From Paracoccus sediminilitoris (GTDB lineage Bacteria; Pseudomonadota; Alphaproteobacteria; Rhodobacterales; Rhodobacteraceae), in NCBI RefSeq assembly GCF_003259195.1, contig NZ_QJPK01000001.1:372001-436000 (forward strand): a stretch of DNA of 64,000 nucleotides. Reading direction: 5' to 3'. Under the pieces are notes generated by a model. The model saw only the letters and a program-made list of their open reading frames with translations. It did no database searches and was not told where the DNA came from. Both the position numbers and the translations under genes were made by a program. Below are positions 22,949 to 32,116 of this stretch, piece by piece; positions within the stretch are counted from its first letter, which is position 1, and each line of letters opens with the position of its first letter.

Positions 22949-23995
22949 TCAGGGGATCAGCAGCGACGCATCGCCATAGCTGAAGAAACGATACCTCCGC
23001 GCGACCGCATGCCCATAGATAGACATGATTTTTTCCGGTCCCATCAGGGCGGAAACCAGCATCATCAGCGTGGATTTGGGCAGGTGGAAGTTGGTCATCA
23101 GCGCGTCGGTCACCCGGAAGTGATGGCCGGGATAGATGAAGATGTCGGTCGTGCCGCGGAAGGGCGCGACGACGCCGTCGCCGGTCGCGGCCGATTCGAT
23201 CAGCCGCAGCGCGGTGGTGCCCACCGGGATGACGCGCCGGCCTTCGGCCTTGGCGCGGGTGATGGCGGCGGCGGCATCCACGCTGACCTCGCCCCATTCG
23301 GCATGCATGCGGTGGGTGGTGACATCCTCGACCTTGACGGGCAGGAAGGTGCCCGCCCCCACATGCAGGGTGACATGGACGAATTCCACGCCGCGCGCCG
23401 TCAGCGCCGCCAGAAGCTCGTCGTCGAAATGCAGGCTGGCCGTGGGGGCCGCGACCGCGCCCTTGTTGGCCGCCCAGACGGTCTGGTAATCCTGATGATC
23501 CTGCGCATCGGGCGCCCGCAGCGAGGCGATATAGGGCGGCAGCGGCATGGCCCCCACCCGCGCCAGCGCCGCATCGAAGGCATCGCCCGTCGCATCGAAG
23601 ACCAGCCGCAATTCGCCCTCGGCAATGTCTGCCACGGTGGCCGACAGATCGTCGCCAAAGCGGATCACCTCGCCCGGCTGCAGCTTGCGCAGGGGCTTGG
23701 CCAGCGCGCGCCAGCCCTCCGAGGCAGGCTCCAGCAGCGTCACCTCGATCCTGGCGCTGACATCGCCTTGGGGCGTCGAGCGGTGACGCGTTCCCGTCAG
23801 GCGGGCGGGAATGACCTTGGTGTCGTTCAGCACCAGCACATCGCCCGGCCCCAGAATGTCGGGCAGGTCGCTGACCCGGCGGTCGGCAATGTCGTCGCCC
23901 TGCGCCAGCAGCAGGCGTGCCGAACTGCGCGGCTTGGCGGGCCGCGTGGCGATCAGGTGTTCGGGCAGGTCGAAATCGAAATCGGACAGTTTCAT
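22949..23995 (-). CDS. queA: S-adenosylmethionine:tRNA ribosyltransferase-isomerase
   Basis: A 348-residue enzyme that transfers the ribosyl part of S-adenosylmethionine to 7-aminomethyl-7-deazaguanine in tRNA, making epoxyqueuosine. It starts [20 protein letters not shown] and contains [39 protein letters not shown] blocks and [16 protein letters not shown], all classical QueA segments. The frame is open to 24052, but the ATG at 23995 gives the normal family start. No tgt lies nearby in the window. The gene is divergent from bfd. Confidence 0.95.
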   Translation of the reverse strand: MKLSDFDFDLPEHLIATRPAKPRSSARLLLAQGDDIADRRVSDLPDILGPGDVLVLNDTKVIPARLTGTRHRSTPQGDVSARIEVTLLEPASEGWRALAKPLRKLQPGEVIRFGDDLSATVADIAEGELRLVFDATGDAFDAALARVGAMPLPPYIASLRAPDAQDHQDYQTVWAANKGAVAAPTASLHFDDELLAALTARGVEFVHVTLHVGAGTFLPVKVEDVTTHRMHAEWGEVSVDAAAAITRAKAEGRRVIPVGTTALRLIESAATGDGVVAPFRGTTDIFIYPGHHFRVTDALMTNFHLPKSTLMMLVSALMGPEKIMSIYGHAVARRYRFFSYGDASLLIP

Positions 23996-24113
23996 GCAGG
24001 GGCTTCTGCGACGACGCGCGCAATCCGTCAAGCGCCCGTGATGTCCCACCAAAATCGTCGGACTTTACATGCCCTACCAATTCGATCAGATTACGCCCCG
24101 ACAGGAGGCCCGC

Positions 24114-24407
24114 ATGATCGTCTGCCAATGCACCGGAATTTCAGATCGCGATATCACCGCCGCCATCGACTGGATGCGCGCAGCGGACCCCGAAACGATC
24201 ATCACGCCTGGCAAGATCTATCACGCCTTGGGAAAACGCGCCGATTGCGGAGGCTGCATGCCGCTGTTTCTGGACACGATGCGACGCTGCGATAAGGTGG
24301 GGGTCGCCCCGCCGATTTTGCGGGCCAGAACAGACAGCAGGAAGGAAACCCCCGATGAAGGGCGACGCCAAGGTCATCGACTATCTGAACGCCGCACTGC
24401 GGTCTGA
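24114..24407 (+). CDS. bfd: Bacterioferritin-associated ferredoxin-like protein
   Basis: A 97-residue protein starting [14 protein letters not shown]. The [2Fe-2S] ligands are CxC (Cys4 and Cys6) and a CGGC pair near residues 45-48, the BFD-like fold that accepts electrons to release iron from bacterioferritin. The ATG at 24114 follows a perfect AGGAGG site; the frame is open from 24069. Unusually, the last 17 codons overlap the start of bfr by 53 bases, and the tail after CGGC is Arg-rich and longer than usual for this family. The pair with bfr supports the iron-mobilisation role. Confidence 0.88.
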   Translation: MIVCQCTGISDRDITAAIDWMRAADPETIITPGKIYHALGKRADCGGCMPLFLDTMRRCDKVGVAPPILRARTDSRKETPDEGRRQGHRLSERRTAV

Positions 24408-24852
24408 ACTGACGGCGGTCAGCCAGTACTGGCTGCATTACCGCCTGCAGGAAGACTGGGGTTTCGGGCGCATCGCCGAAAAATCGCGCGCCGAATCGAT
24501 CGAGGAGATGAACCACGCCGATCGGCTGATCCAGCGGATCATCTTCCTGGAAGGGCATCCCAACCTGCAGAAACTGGACCCGCTGCGCATCGGCCAGGAC
24601 CTCAAGGAAACGCTGGAATCGGATCTTGCCGGGGAACATGACGCGCGCAATCTTTATATCGAGGCGCGCGATCACTGCGACAGCGTCGGCGATTACGTCA
24701 GCAAGGTCCTGTTCGAGGAACTGATCGCGGATGAGGAAGGCCATATCGACTTCCTTGAAACGCAACTGTCACTCTATGACACCATCGGTGCCCAGAACTA
24801 TGGCATGCTGAACGCAAAACCCGCGCCCGACGCCGAAACTCACGCCGAATAA
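24355..24852 (+). CDS. bfr: Bacterioferritin
   Basis: A 165-residue heme-containing ferritin that stores iron as a 24-mer shell. All ferroxidase ligands sit at the classical positions: Glu18, Glu51, His54, Glu94, Glu127 and His130. The heme-ligating Met is residue 52 in [24 protein letters not shown] precedes the ATG. Overlap with bfd implies coupled translation of the two iron-storage partners. The gene ends just before gph, which converges on it across a short hairpin (24850-24869). Confidence 0.97.
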   Translation: MKGDAKVIDYLNAALRSELTAVSQYWLHYRLQEDWGFGRIAEKSRAESIEEMNHADRLIQRIIFLEGHPNLQKLDPLRIGQDLKETLESDLAGEHDARNLYIEARDHCDSVGDYVSKVLFEELIADEEGHIDFLETQLSLYDTIGAQNYGMLNAKPAPDAETHAE

Positions 24853-24869
24853 GGGGGGCCCGCCCCTTA
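24850..24869. terminator. Short hairpin between bfr and gph
   Basis: A 7-bp stem TAAGGGG/CCCCTTA with a 6-nt loop contains the bfr stop and the complement of the gph stop. No T tract, so weak support. Confidence 0.35.
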
Positions 24870-25541
24870 CGCCAACCAGTCGCGGGCCAGGTCGGGCAGA
24901 TCGTCGAAATGGGCCAGCAGGGCCTCGGGGGCCAGGCGGGAAATCGCCTCGCCTTCGGGTCCGAAAGCCACCAGCGCGACCTTGACGCCCGCGGCCGCCG
25001 CGGTCTTGCGGTCGGTTTCCGTATCCCCCACCAGGAAGGATGCCGCGACCTGGCCCCCTGCCCCTTCGACCGCCGCCTGATAAGGGCGCGGATCGGGCTT
25101 GCGCACCGGCAGCGTATCGGCCGCGATCATCGCGCCAAAGCGGTCGCGGATGCCCAGTTCCCGCAGCAGGCTCTCGGCCAAGGCGCCCGGCTTGTTGGTG
25201 CAGATGGCCAGCCGGAAACCCTGATCGTCCAGCCGGTCCAACGCTTGCAGAACGCCGGGATACAGCCGCGTATGCACCGCGATGCTGTCGCCGTAATGGC
25301 CCAGCAGGCTGTGATAATCCTGATCCTCGGCGCCGGGCGGCAGCAGGGTATCGGCGGGCATCCGGTCATATCCCGCGCGCAGCATCGCCTTGCCGCCATG
25401 GAACGCGATCAGCGCGTCATCCACAGGATGCAGCAGATCGCCCAAGCCCCGCGCGCGGAAACAGGCATTGGCCGCCGCGATCAGATCCCCCGAGGTATCC
25501 GCCAAAGTCCCGTCCAGGTCGAAGACCACCGTGCCCGCCAT
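24867..25541 (-). CDS. gph: Phosphoglycolate phosphatase
   Basis: A 224-residue HAD-superfamily phosphatase. Motif I is VVFDLDGTLADTSGDL at residues 5-20, with the nucleophile Asp in DLDGT. Motif II is LAICTNKPG, and the motif III-IV region is KPDPRPYQ followed by ASFLVGDTETDRKTAAAAG. The helical cap lies between about 20 and 90. This is the Gph type, which removes 2-phosphoglycolate formed in DNA repair or by Rubisco oxygenation; other small phosphate esters cannot be excluded. It is divergent from glmU. Confidence 0.87.
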   Translation of the reverse strand: MAGTVVFDLDGTLADTSGDLIAAANACFRARGLGDLLHPVDDALIAFHGGKAMLRAGYDRMPADTLLPPGAEDQDYHSLLGHYGDSIAVHTRLYPGVLQALDRLDDQGFRLAICTNKPGALAESLLRELGIRDRFGAMIAADTLPVRKPDPRPYQAAVEGAGGQVAASFLVGDTETDRKTAAAAGVKVALVAFGPEGEAISRLAPEALLAHFDDLPDLARDWLA

Positions 25542-25655
25542 GCTATCCCCTTACGAAATGTTCCGAAAACAAAGGTGAATGCGCCGGGTCTTTCCAGCGC
25601 CCCCCCACCCGATTAGAACGCGAGCGAACGAATGCAAACAGACGATGAGGGCGGA

Positions 25656-26999
25656 ATGGCGGAAAATGCAGTAGCGGTGGTGATCTTGGCCGCAGGTCAG
25701 GGCAGCCGGATGCAGTCGGACCTGCCCAAGGTTCTGCACCGCCTTGGGGGCGTCCCGCTGTTCGGCCACGCGCTGGCCGCCGCCCGCAGCCTGGAACCCG
25801 AACAGGTGATCGTCGTCACCGGCCATGGCAGCGACCGTGTCACCAAGGCGCTGGCCAAGCTGGACCCCGAGGCCCGCACCGTTCTGCAGAAAGAACAGCT
25901 GGGCACGGGCCATGCCGTCCGCCAGACCCTGCCCGAACTGGAAGGCTTCGAGGGCAAGGTGATCGTCCTTTACGGCGATACCCCCTTCATCGGAGAAGAT
26001 ACCTTGGCCGCCATCGCCAGCCACGGCAGCGATCTGGTCGTGCTGGGCTTCGAGGCCGCCGATCCGGGCCGCTATGGCCGCCTGATCGTCACCGACCGGG
26101 GCCTTGAACGCATCGTCGAGTTCAAGGATGCGGATGCCGCCACCCGTGACATCGCACTGTGCAACTCCGGCGTCATGGCGCTGGACGCCAGCCTGCTGCG
26201 CCAGCTGATCGGGAAGCTGACGAACGACAACGCCGCGGGCGAATACTACCTGACCGACCTGGTGGCGCTGGCCCGCGCCGAAGGGTGCCGCGCCGATGTC
26301 GTCATCTGCGACGAGGAAGAGACCCTGGGCATCAACACCCGCGCCGAACTGGCGCAGGCCGAACGCACCTTTCAGGCCCGCGCCCGCGCCCGCGCATTGG
26401 AGGATGGCGTCACCCTGACCGATCCCGACAGCGTCTGGTTCGCGCTGGACACCTTTATCGGGCGCGACGCGATCATCGGCCCGAATGTCGTCTTCGGCCC
26501 CGGTGTCACCATCGAATCCGAGGCCGAGGTCCTGCCTTTTTGCCATCTGGAAGGCTGCCATGTGTCGTCGGGGGCCACGGTCGGCCCCTTTGCCCGCTTG
26601 CGCCCCGGCGCGGAACTGGGCGGCGACGTGCATGTCGGCAATTTCGTCGAGATCAAGAACGCGGTGCTGGACGAAGGCGTCAAGGTCGGCCACCTGACCT
26701 ATCTGGGCGATGCCCATGTGGGCGAGGCCACGAATATCGGCGCAGGCACCATCACCTGCAACTATGACGGCGTGATGAAGCACCGGACCGAGATCGGCGC
26801 CCGCGCCTTCATCGGCAGCGACACGATGCTGGTTGCGCCCGTGCGGATCGGCGACGATGCCATGACCGGGTCGGGTTCGGTCATCACGCAGGACGTGCCG
26901 GACGGCGCGCTGGCCATCGGCCGCGCCCGCCAGGCCAACAAGCCCGGCTTTGCAACCCGCCTGATGGCCGCCCTGCGCGCCAAGAAAGAGGCCAAGTAA
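25656..26999 (+). CDS. glmU: Bifunctional UDP-GlcNAc pyrophosphorylase / GlcN-1-P acetyltransferase
   Basis: A 447-residue two-domain enzyme making UDP-N-acetylglucosamine for peptidoglycan and lipopolysaccharide. The uridyltransferase domain opens with LAAGQGSRMQSDLPK (residues 11-25), and GTGHAVRQTLP and VLYGDTPFI follow. From about residue 255 the sequence becomes a left-handed beta helix with hexapeptide repeats (IGPNVVFGPGVTIE, VSSGATVGPFARLRPG). NIGAGTITCNYDGVMKHRT is the acetyltransferase region. The ATG at 25656 was chosen for family fit; an in-frame ATG at 25632 is possible. It forms an operon with glmS, one base downstream. Confidence 0.94.
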   Translation: MAENAVAVVILAAGQGSRMQSDLPKVLHRLGGVPLFGHALAAARSLEPEQVIVVTGHGSDRVTKALAKLDPEARTVLQKEQLGTGHAVRQTLPELEGFEGKVIVLYGDTPFIGEDTLAAIASHGSDLVVLGFEAADPGRYGRLIVTDRGLERIVEFKDADAATRDIALCNSGVMALDASLLRQLIGKLTNDNAAGEYYLTDLVALARAEGCRADVVICDEEETLGINTRAELAQAERTFQARARARALEDGVTLTDPDSVWFALDTFIGRDAIIGPNVVFGPGVTIESEAEVLPFCHLEGCHVSSGATVGPFARLRPGAELGGDVHVGNFVEIKNAVLDEGVKVGHLTYLGDAHVGEATNIGAGTITCNYDGVMKHRTEIGARAFIGSDTMLVAPVRIGDDAMTGSGSVITQDVPDGALAIGRARQANKPGFATRLMAALRAKKEAK

Positions 27000-27000
27000 C

Positions 27001-28818
27001 ATGTGCGGAATCATCGGCATCCTGGGACAGAACGAAGTGTCTCCGCAACTGGTCGACGGGCTGCGGCGGCTGGAATATCGCGGCTATGACAGCGCGGGGG
27101 TTGCCACGGTCGATGCCAGCGGGCGGCTGGATCGCCGTCGCGCGGTGGGCAAGCTGGTCAACCTCTCGGACAAGCTGGTCCATGAACCCTTGACCGGCCA
27201 TTCGGGCATCGGCCACACCCGTTGGGCCACCCATGGCGCCGCGACCGAGGAAAACGCCCACCCCCACCAGTCGGGCCGCGTGGCCGTCGTCCATAACGGC
27301 ATCATCGAGAATTTCCGCGACCTGCGCGCCGATCTGGCGGAACTGGGCATCCAGCCGCAATCCCAGACCGACACCGAAACCGTGGCCCTGTGGACGGCGC
27401 ATTGCATGGATCAGGGCATGTCGCCCGTCGATGCCGCCCGGGCCACGCTTGCCCGCCTTCAGGGCGCTTTCGCGCTGGCTTTCCTGTTCGACGGCGAAGG
27501 CGATCTGATGGTTGCCGCCCGCAAGGGCAGCCCGCTGGCCGTGGGCCATGGCGACGGCCAGATGTTCGTGGGCTCGGACGCGGTGGCGCTGGCCCCCTAT
27601 ACCGACCGCATCACCTACCTCGAGGATGGCGACCACGCCGTCCTGACCCGCGCCGGTGCGCAGATCTTCGACGTGGACGGCAACCAGACGCAGCGCCCGC
27701 AATCGCGCATCGATGTGGGTGCCACGGCCATCGACAAGGGCGGTTATCGCCACTTCATGGCCAAGGAAATCGCCGAACAGCCCGTCGTCATCGGCGATGT
27801 GCTGAACCATTACGTCAAGGGCGACCGGATCGTCCTGCCCGAGGGGCTGAATTTCGCGGGCATCGACCGCATCTCGCTGGTCGGTTGCGGCACGGCGCAT
27901 CTGGCGGGTCATGTGGCGAAATACTGGTTCGAACAGCTGGCCGGCCTGCCCGTCGATATCGATGTTGCATCCGAGTTCCGCTATCGCGAGCCGCCGCTGG
28001 CCCCCAACAGCTGGTTCATCGCCATCAGCCAGTCGGGCGAAACCGCCGACACGCTGGCGGCCCTGCATTACGCCATGCCCCATGTCAGCCAGACCATCGG
28101 ACTGGTGAACGTCGGCACCTCGGCCATCGCCCGCGACAGCGACTTCGCCCTGCCGACCCTTGCGGGGATCGAGGTCAGCGTCGCCTCCTCCAAGGCCTTC
28201 ACCTGCCAGCTGGCGGTGCTGGGGGTGCTGGCGCTGAAGGCGGCACATGACCGTGGCCGGATCGACGATGCGGGCCTTGCCGCCCATCTGCGCGACCTGC
28301 GGTCCATTCCCGGCCTTCTGAGCCAGGCGCTGCAGATGTCCGACGAATGCCGGACCCAGGCCGAATGGCTGAGCCAGGCGCGCGACGTGCTCTATCTGGG
28401 GCGCGGTTCGCTGTATCCCGTCGCGCTGGAAGGCGCGCTGAAGCTGAAGGAGCTGAGCTATATCCACGCCGAAGGCTATGCCTCGGGCGAGTTGAAGCAC
28501 GGGCCCATCGCGCTGATCGATGGCGACGTGCCGGTGGTGGTGCTTGCGCCTTATGACGCACTGTTCGACAAGACCATCTCCAACATGCAGGAGGTGATGG
28601 CCCGTCACGGCCAGATCCTGCTGGTGTCGGACGCCGAAGGCATCAAGGCGGCGGGCGAAGGCGTCACGGCGGCGTTGACCCTGCCCACGGGCGGCGGGGT
28701 GTTCCAGCCGATGCTCTATGCGGTGCCGATGCAGTATCTGGCCTATCACACGGCGGTCGCCAAGGGGACCGACGTGGACCAGCCCCGCAACCTGGCGAAA
28801 TCCGTCACGGTGGAATAA
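27001..28818 (+). CDS. glmS: Glutamine-fructose-6-phosphate aminotransferase
   Basis: A 605-residue enzyme converting fructose 6-phosphate and glutamine to glucosamine 6-phosphate, the entry step for UDP-GlcNAc. The N-terminal nucleophile is Cys2 (MCGIIGILGQ), exposed after Met removal, and glutaminase-domain motifs are GHTRWATHGAATEENAHPH. Two SIS sugar-isomerase domains follow, with SQSGETADTLAAL near 340 and YLGRGSLYPVALEGALKLKE near 460. The C-terminus ends KSVTVE as usual. It begins one base after the glmU stop. No glmS ribozyme is visible, as expected for this group. A strong terminator follows. Confidence 0.97.
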   Translation: MCGIIGILGQNEVSPQLVDGLRRLEYRGYDSAGVATVDASGRLDRRRAVGKLVNLSDKLVHEPLTGHSGIGHTRWATHGAATEENAHPHQSGRVAVVHNGIIENFRDLRADLAELGIQPQSQTDTETVALWTAHCMDQGMSPVDAARATLARLQGAFALAFLFDGEGDLMVAARKGSPLAVGHGDGQMFVGSDAVALAPYTDRITYLEDGDHAVLTRAGAQIFDVDGNQTQRPQSRIDVGATAIDKGGYRHFMAKEIAEQPVVIGDVLNHYVKGDRIVLPEGLNFAGIDRISLVGCGTAHLAGHVAKYWFEQLAGLPVDIDVASEFRYREPPLAPNSWFIAISQSGETADTLAALHYAMPHVSQTIGLVNVGTSAIARDSDFALPTLAGIEVSVASSKAFTCQLAVLGVLALKAAHDRGRIDDAGLAAHLRDLRSIPGLLSQALQMSDECRTQAEWLSQARDVLYLGRGSLYPVALEGALKLKELSYIHAEGYASGELKHGPIALIDGDVPVVVLAPYDALFDKTISNMQEVMARHGQILLVSDAEGIKAAGEGVTAALTLPTGGGVFQPMLYAVPMQYLAYHTAVAKGTDVDQPRNLAKSVTVE

Positions 28819-28820
28819 GC

Positions 28821-28850
28821 GAAAGGCCCGCCATCACGGCGGGCCTTTTT
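28821..28850. terminator. Rho-independent terminator of glmUS (shared with trmB)
   Basis: A perfect 10-bp stem AAGGCCCGCC/GGCGGGCCTT with a CACTA-type 5-nt loop (28833-28837) and five Ts on the plus strand. On the minus strand a run of As turns into Ts only weakly. Confidence 0.88.
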
Positions 28851-29563
28851 CACATGCGGCGGAAGGTGACGTAATGCGGGGGACGACCCTCGCGCAGCGC
28901 CTTTTGTTCGTAACGCGTGCTGATCCAGTCATCCCAGGCCTGATCCGTATCGGCGATCATCTCAAAACCGGCGGGGGGAACCTCCTCGCGCGTCTGACGG
29001 ATGTAATCGGGAATGTCGCTGGCCACGCGGAAGATGCCGCCCGGACACATGACGCGCGCCAGCGGGATCATGTGCTCCGGCGTCACGAAGCGGCGGCGGT
29101 GGTGGCGCGCCTTGGGCCAGGGGTCGGGATACATCAGGAAGGCCCGCTCGATGCAGGCATCGGGCAGCACGTCCATCAGGTCGCGCGCATCGCCCGGATG
29201 AACACTGACATTGGTGACACCCGCGTTGCGGATCTTGCCCAGCAGCATGGCGACGCCGTTGATGAACGGCTCGCAGCCAATAATGTTGATGCCGGGATAG
29301 GTCTTGGCCATGTGGACCATGTGCTCGCCACCGCCGAAACCGACCTCCAGCCACACGGGGCGTTCATCGCCGAAGATCGCCTGTGGGTCGATCGGCGTGC
29401 GGTCGGGGTTTTCCTTGATGGTCACATTGCGCGGGCGCAGTTCGCCCAGATCCTCGGACAGATAGCCCTTCTGGCTGTGGCGCAGGGTCTTGCCGTTCCG
29501 GCGGCCATAGAAATTGCGGCGCGGCGGGTTCGGGTCAAACTCGGATGTGGGTTTATCGCTCAT
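28850..29563 (-). CDS. trmB: tRNA (guanine-N7)-methyltransferase
   Basis: A 237-residue class I methyltransferase that makes m7G46 in tRNA variable loops. It shows the SAM-binding segment WLEVGFGGGEHMVHMA near residues 70-85, GVTNVSVHPGDARDLMDVLP with the acidic loop near 115-135, and the family motif MYPDPWPKARHHRRRFV near 145-160. The N-terminal FYGRRNGKTLRHSQ region is also typical. The ATG at 29563 was chosen over GTG/ATG options up to 29599 because it gives the usual start MSDKP. It converges on glmS at a shared terminator. Confidence 0.93.
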   Translation of the reverse strand: MSDKPTSEFDPNPPRRNFYGRRNGKTLRHSQKGYLSEDLGELRPRNVTIKENPDRTPIDPQAIFGDERPVWLEVGFGGGEHMVHMAKTYPGINIIGCEPFINGVAMLLGKIRNAGVTNVSVHPGDARDLMDVLPDACIERAFLMYPDPWPKARHHRRRFVTPEHMIPLARVMCPGGIFRVASDIPDYIRQTREEVPPAGFEMIADTDQAWDDWISTRYEQKALREGRPPHYVTFRRM

Positions 29564-29624
29564 GCAGGGGCAAGTGCCGCAAGCCTGCGTTCCGGTCAAG
29601 CCCCGCCGCGATGGGACCTTGCGG

Positions 29625-29653
29625 AAAAAAGGGCGCGCAGTTGCCCGCGCGCC
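29625..29653 (-). terminator. Rho-independent terminator of rnj and the nuo-birA-coaX-rnj operon
   Basis: On the minus strand a 7-bp stem GGCGCGC/GCGCGCC with an 8-nt loop runs into a C and six Ts (29630-29625), 11 bases after the rnj stop. Confidence 0.8.
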
Positions 29654-29663
29654 TCGTTCGGGA

Positions 29664-31343
29664 TCAGTCGGCCGTCAGGCGGCTGATGATGACGGTGACC
29701 TCGGGCTTCTTGCCGATTTCCTCCATCGAGACCTGGCGCGCGATCTTGCGGATCGCCTCGTCCATCTTTTCGTCGCTGCGCACCGTGCGCGTATCGGCAC
29801 GCTCCAGGAACTCGGCGATCTCGCCTTCGATATGGCGGGCCAGATCGGTGCCACCGCGGGTGGTCTGGTTCAGACCCATCAGCTCGACCCAGGCGTCGGG
29901 CAGGACGTTGTCGTCCTCGTCCACGATGACGCTGACCATGGCGTGCCCGTTCAGGGCCAGGCGGATGCGGTCGCGCACAACGCCATCCATCGCCCCGATC
30001 AGGATGTTGCCGTCCAGATACAGGCGGCCCGTCTGGACCTGGTCCACGACGCGCAGCTTGTCACCAGACAGCTCCATCATCTGGCCGTTCACCACGACCT
30101 CAGAGGACATGCCCTTGGCGCGCGCCAACATCATGTGTTCGCGCAGATGCAGGTGTTCGCCATGCATCGGGATGACCGTCTTCGGCTTCAGAATGTCGTG
30201 CATCACTTCGATATCGGGACGGTTGGCGTGACCCGAAACGTGATACAGCCCGTCATCCGCGTCATAAACCTCGACCCCCGATTCCGAGAGCGCGTTCATG
30301 ATCCGACCCACCGACTTTTCGTTGCCGGGGATCGTCTTCGAGCTGAACAGGAAGCTGTCGCCTTCCTTCAGCGACAAGCCCAGATAGCGTCCGCGCGACA
30401 GCTGCGCACTGGCGGCGCGGCGTTCGCCCTGGCTGCCGGTGACGATCAGCATGACTTGGTGACGCGGCAGCTTCGCGGCCTCGTCGGGACCGATCGTGTC
30501 GGGGAAATCCGTCAGGATGCCGCTGTCGAAACCGACGCTGACCATGCGACGCATCGCACGACCCAGCAGGCAGACCTTGCGACCCGAAGCGATGGCCGCA
30601 TCGGCCAGCGTCTTGAGACGCGCGATGTTGCTGGCGAAGGTCGTGGCGACCACCAGGTTCTTCTGCGTCATCACCCATTCGGTGATCGGCGTGGCCAGAA
30701 CGGCCTCGGACCGGCCCGGATGGGTCGAGAAGATGTTGGTGCTGTCACAGGCCAGGATCTTGACGCCGCCTTTTTCGGTGGCGACCTGCTTCCACATGAC
30801 CGGATCGAAGGCATCGCCCACGACCGGCGTCACGTCGACCTTGAAATCGCCCGTATGGACGATGCGGCCGGCAGGCGTGTCGATGATCAGGCCGCTGCTT
30901 TCGGGGATCGAGTGGCTGATCGGCGCGAACTGCACCGTGAAGGGCCCCACCTCGGTCTGGGCCGGGCGCACGTCGACGATGTTGACCGCATCCGCCGCCG
31001 GCAGACCCATCTCCTCCATCTTCAACCGCACCAGCGTGCCGGTGAACTGGCGCGCATAGATCGGGGCCTTCAGACGCCCCCACAGATGCCCCAAGGCACC
31101 GATATGGTCTTCGTGACCGTGGGTCACGAAGATCGCGTCAAGCCGGTCCTTGTTCTGTTCCAGCCATGTCAGATCCGGCATGATCAGGTCGATACCCGGG
31201 CTTCCGTCCATGTCACCAAAGGTGACGCCCAGATCGACCAGGATCAGTCGTTCCTTGCCGGGCGCACCATAGCCATAAACATAGGCGTTCATGCCGATTT
31301 CGCCCGCGCCGCCCAGCGGCAGATAGATCAGGCGCTCAGCCAT
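29664..31343 (-). CDS. rnj: Ribonuclease J
   Basis: A 559-residue metallo-beta-lactamase/beta-CASP ribonuclease involved in RNA maturation and decay. The zinc motif HxHxDH is at residues 75-80 (FVTHGHEDHIGAL). Later motifs are SHSIPESSGLIIDTPAG, the IVTGSQGE beta-CASP segment, VSGHANRPDIEVMHDIL and VIPMHGEHLHL. The frame is open to 31385, but the ATG at 31343 has AAGGAGATGGGC upstream and overlaps the coaX stop by 8 bases. It is the last gene of the long minus-strand transcript that starts at nuoA. Confidence 0.94.
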   Translation of the reverse strand: MAERLIYLPLGGAGEIGMNAYVYGYGAPGKERLILVDLGVTFGDMDGSPGIDLIMPDLTWLEQNKDRLDAIFVTHGHEDHIGALGHLWGRLKAPIYARQFTGTLVRLKMEEMGLPAADAVNIVDVRPAQTEVGPFTVQFAPISHSIPESSGLIIDTPAGRIVHTGDFKVDVTPVVGDAFDPVMWKQVATEKGGVKILACDSTNIFSTHPGRSEAVLATPITEWVMTQKNLVVATTFASNIARLKTLADAAIASGRKVCLLGRAMRRMVSVGFDSGILTDFPDTIGPDEAAKLPRHQVMLIVTGSQGERRAASAQLSRGRYLGLSLKEGDSFLFSSKTIPGNEKSVGRIMNALSESGVEVYDADDGLYHVSGHANRPDIEVMHDILKPKTVIPMHGEHLHLREHMMLARAKGMSSEVVVNGQMMELSGDKLRVVDQVQTGRLYLDGNILIGAMDGVVRDRIRLALNGHAMVSVIVDEDDNVLPDAWVELMGLNQTTRGGTDLARHIEGEIAEFLERADTRTVRSDEKMDEAIRKIARQVSMEEIGKKPEVTVIISRLTAD

Positions 31344-32115
31344 TGCCCATCTCCTTGTTGTAATCGTGAATAAGACGCAATCCATGCATCGTGAGGTCGT
31401 CTTCTATTGCATCGAACAGGTCGAAACCCTGATCGAACAGCGGCGCAAGCCCGCCGGTCGCTATTACTTTCATCGGCCGGTCACGTTCGGCGCGTATCTG
31501 GCGCACGATACCTTCGACCAATCCTACGTAACCCCAGAACACGCCCGACTGTATACATGCAACCGTATTCGTGCCGATGACTTTCGCTGGCATCGTCACA
31601 TCGACATGAGGCAATGATGCCGCACCCATATGCAGGGCTTCAAGCGACAGATTGACGCCGGGCGCGATGACCCCGCCGATATAGGCGCCATCGACATCGA
31701 CGACATCGAAGGTCGTCGCGGTTCCAAAATCCACCACGATCAGGTCGGGCCCGTGGCGGTCATAGGCACCCACCGTGTTGACCAGCCGGTCGGGACCGAC
31801 CGTCGTGCCCTGATCCACGCGCGGCGGCACGCGCAGCAGGCAGTCGGGCTTGCCCACCACCAGTGGGCGCGTGTCGAAATAACGGTTGCACAGGACCCGC
31901 AGGTTGAAGACCACCCGCGGTGCCGTCGCGCTGATGATGCAGGCATCGATCCGCAGGTCGAATTTCTGGACCGAGATCAGCGTCGAGAGCCAGACGAAAT
32001 ATTCGTCCGCCGTGCGCCGGTGATCGGTCCGGATGCGCCAATGCGCCAGAAACTTGTCGCCGTCCCAGATCGAGAAGACCGTGTTGGTATTGCCTGTATC
32101 GATGCAGAGCAGCAT
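31336..32115 (-). CDS. coaX: Type III pantothenate kinase
   Basis: A 259-residue ASKHA-fold kinase performing the first step of coenzyme A synthesis. The phosphate motif DTGNTNT is at residues 6-12. The pantothenate segment GPDRLVNTVGAYDRHGPD is near 107-124, and DFGTATTFDVVD, then YIGGVIAPGVNLSLEALH follow, all CoaX hallmarks. The ATG lies one base after the birA stop, and the end overlaps rnj. panC and panB near 58-60 kb supply its substrate, and no coaA was seen in the window. Confidence 0.95.
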   Translation of the reverse strand: MLLCIDTGNTNTVFSIWDGDKFLAHWRIRTDHRRTADEYFVWLSTLISVQKFDLRIDACIISATAPRVVFNLRVLCNRYFDTRPLVVGKPDCLLRVPPRVDQGTTVGPDRLVNTVGAYDRHGPDLIVVDFGTATTFDVVDVDGAYIGGVIAPGVNLSLEALHMGAASLPHVDVTMPAKVIGTNTVACIQSGVFWGYVGLVEGIVRQIRAERDRPMKVIATGGLAPLFDQGFDLFDAIEDDLTMHGLRLIHDYNKEMGNG

Positions 32116-32116
32116 G

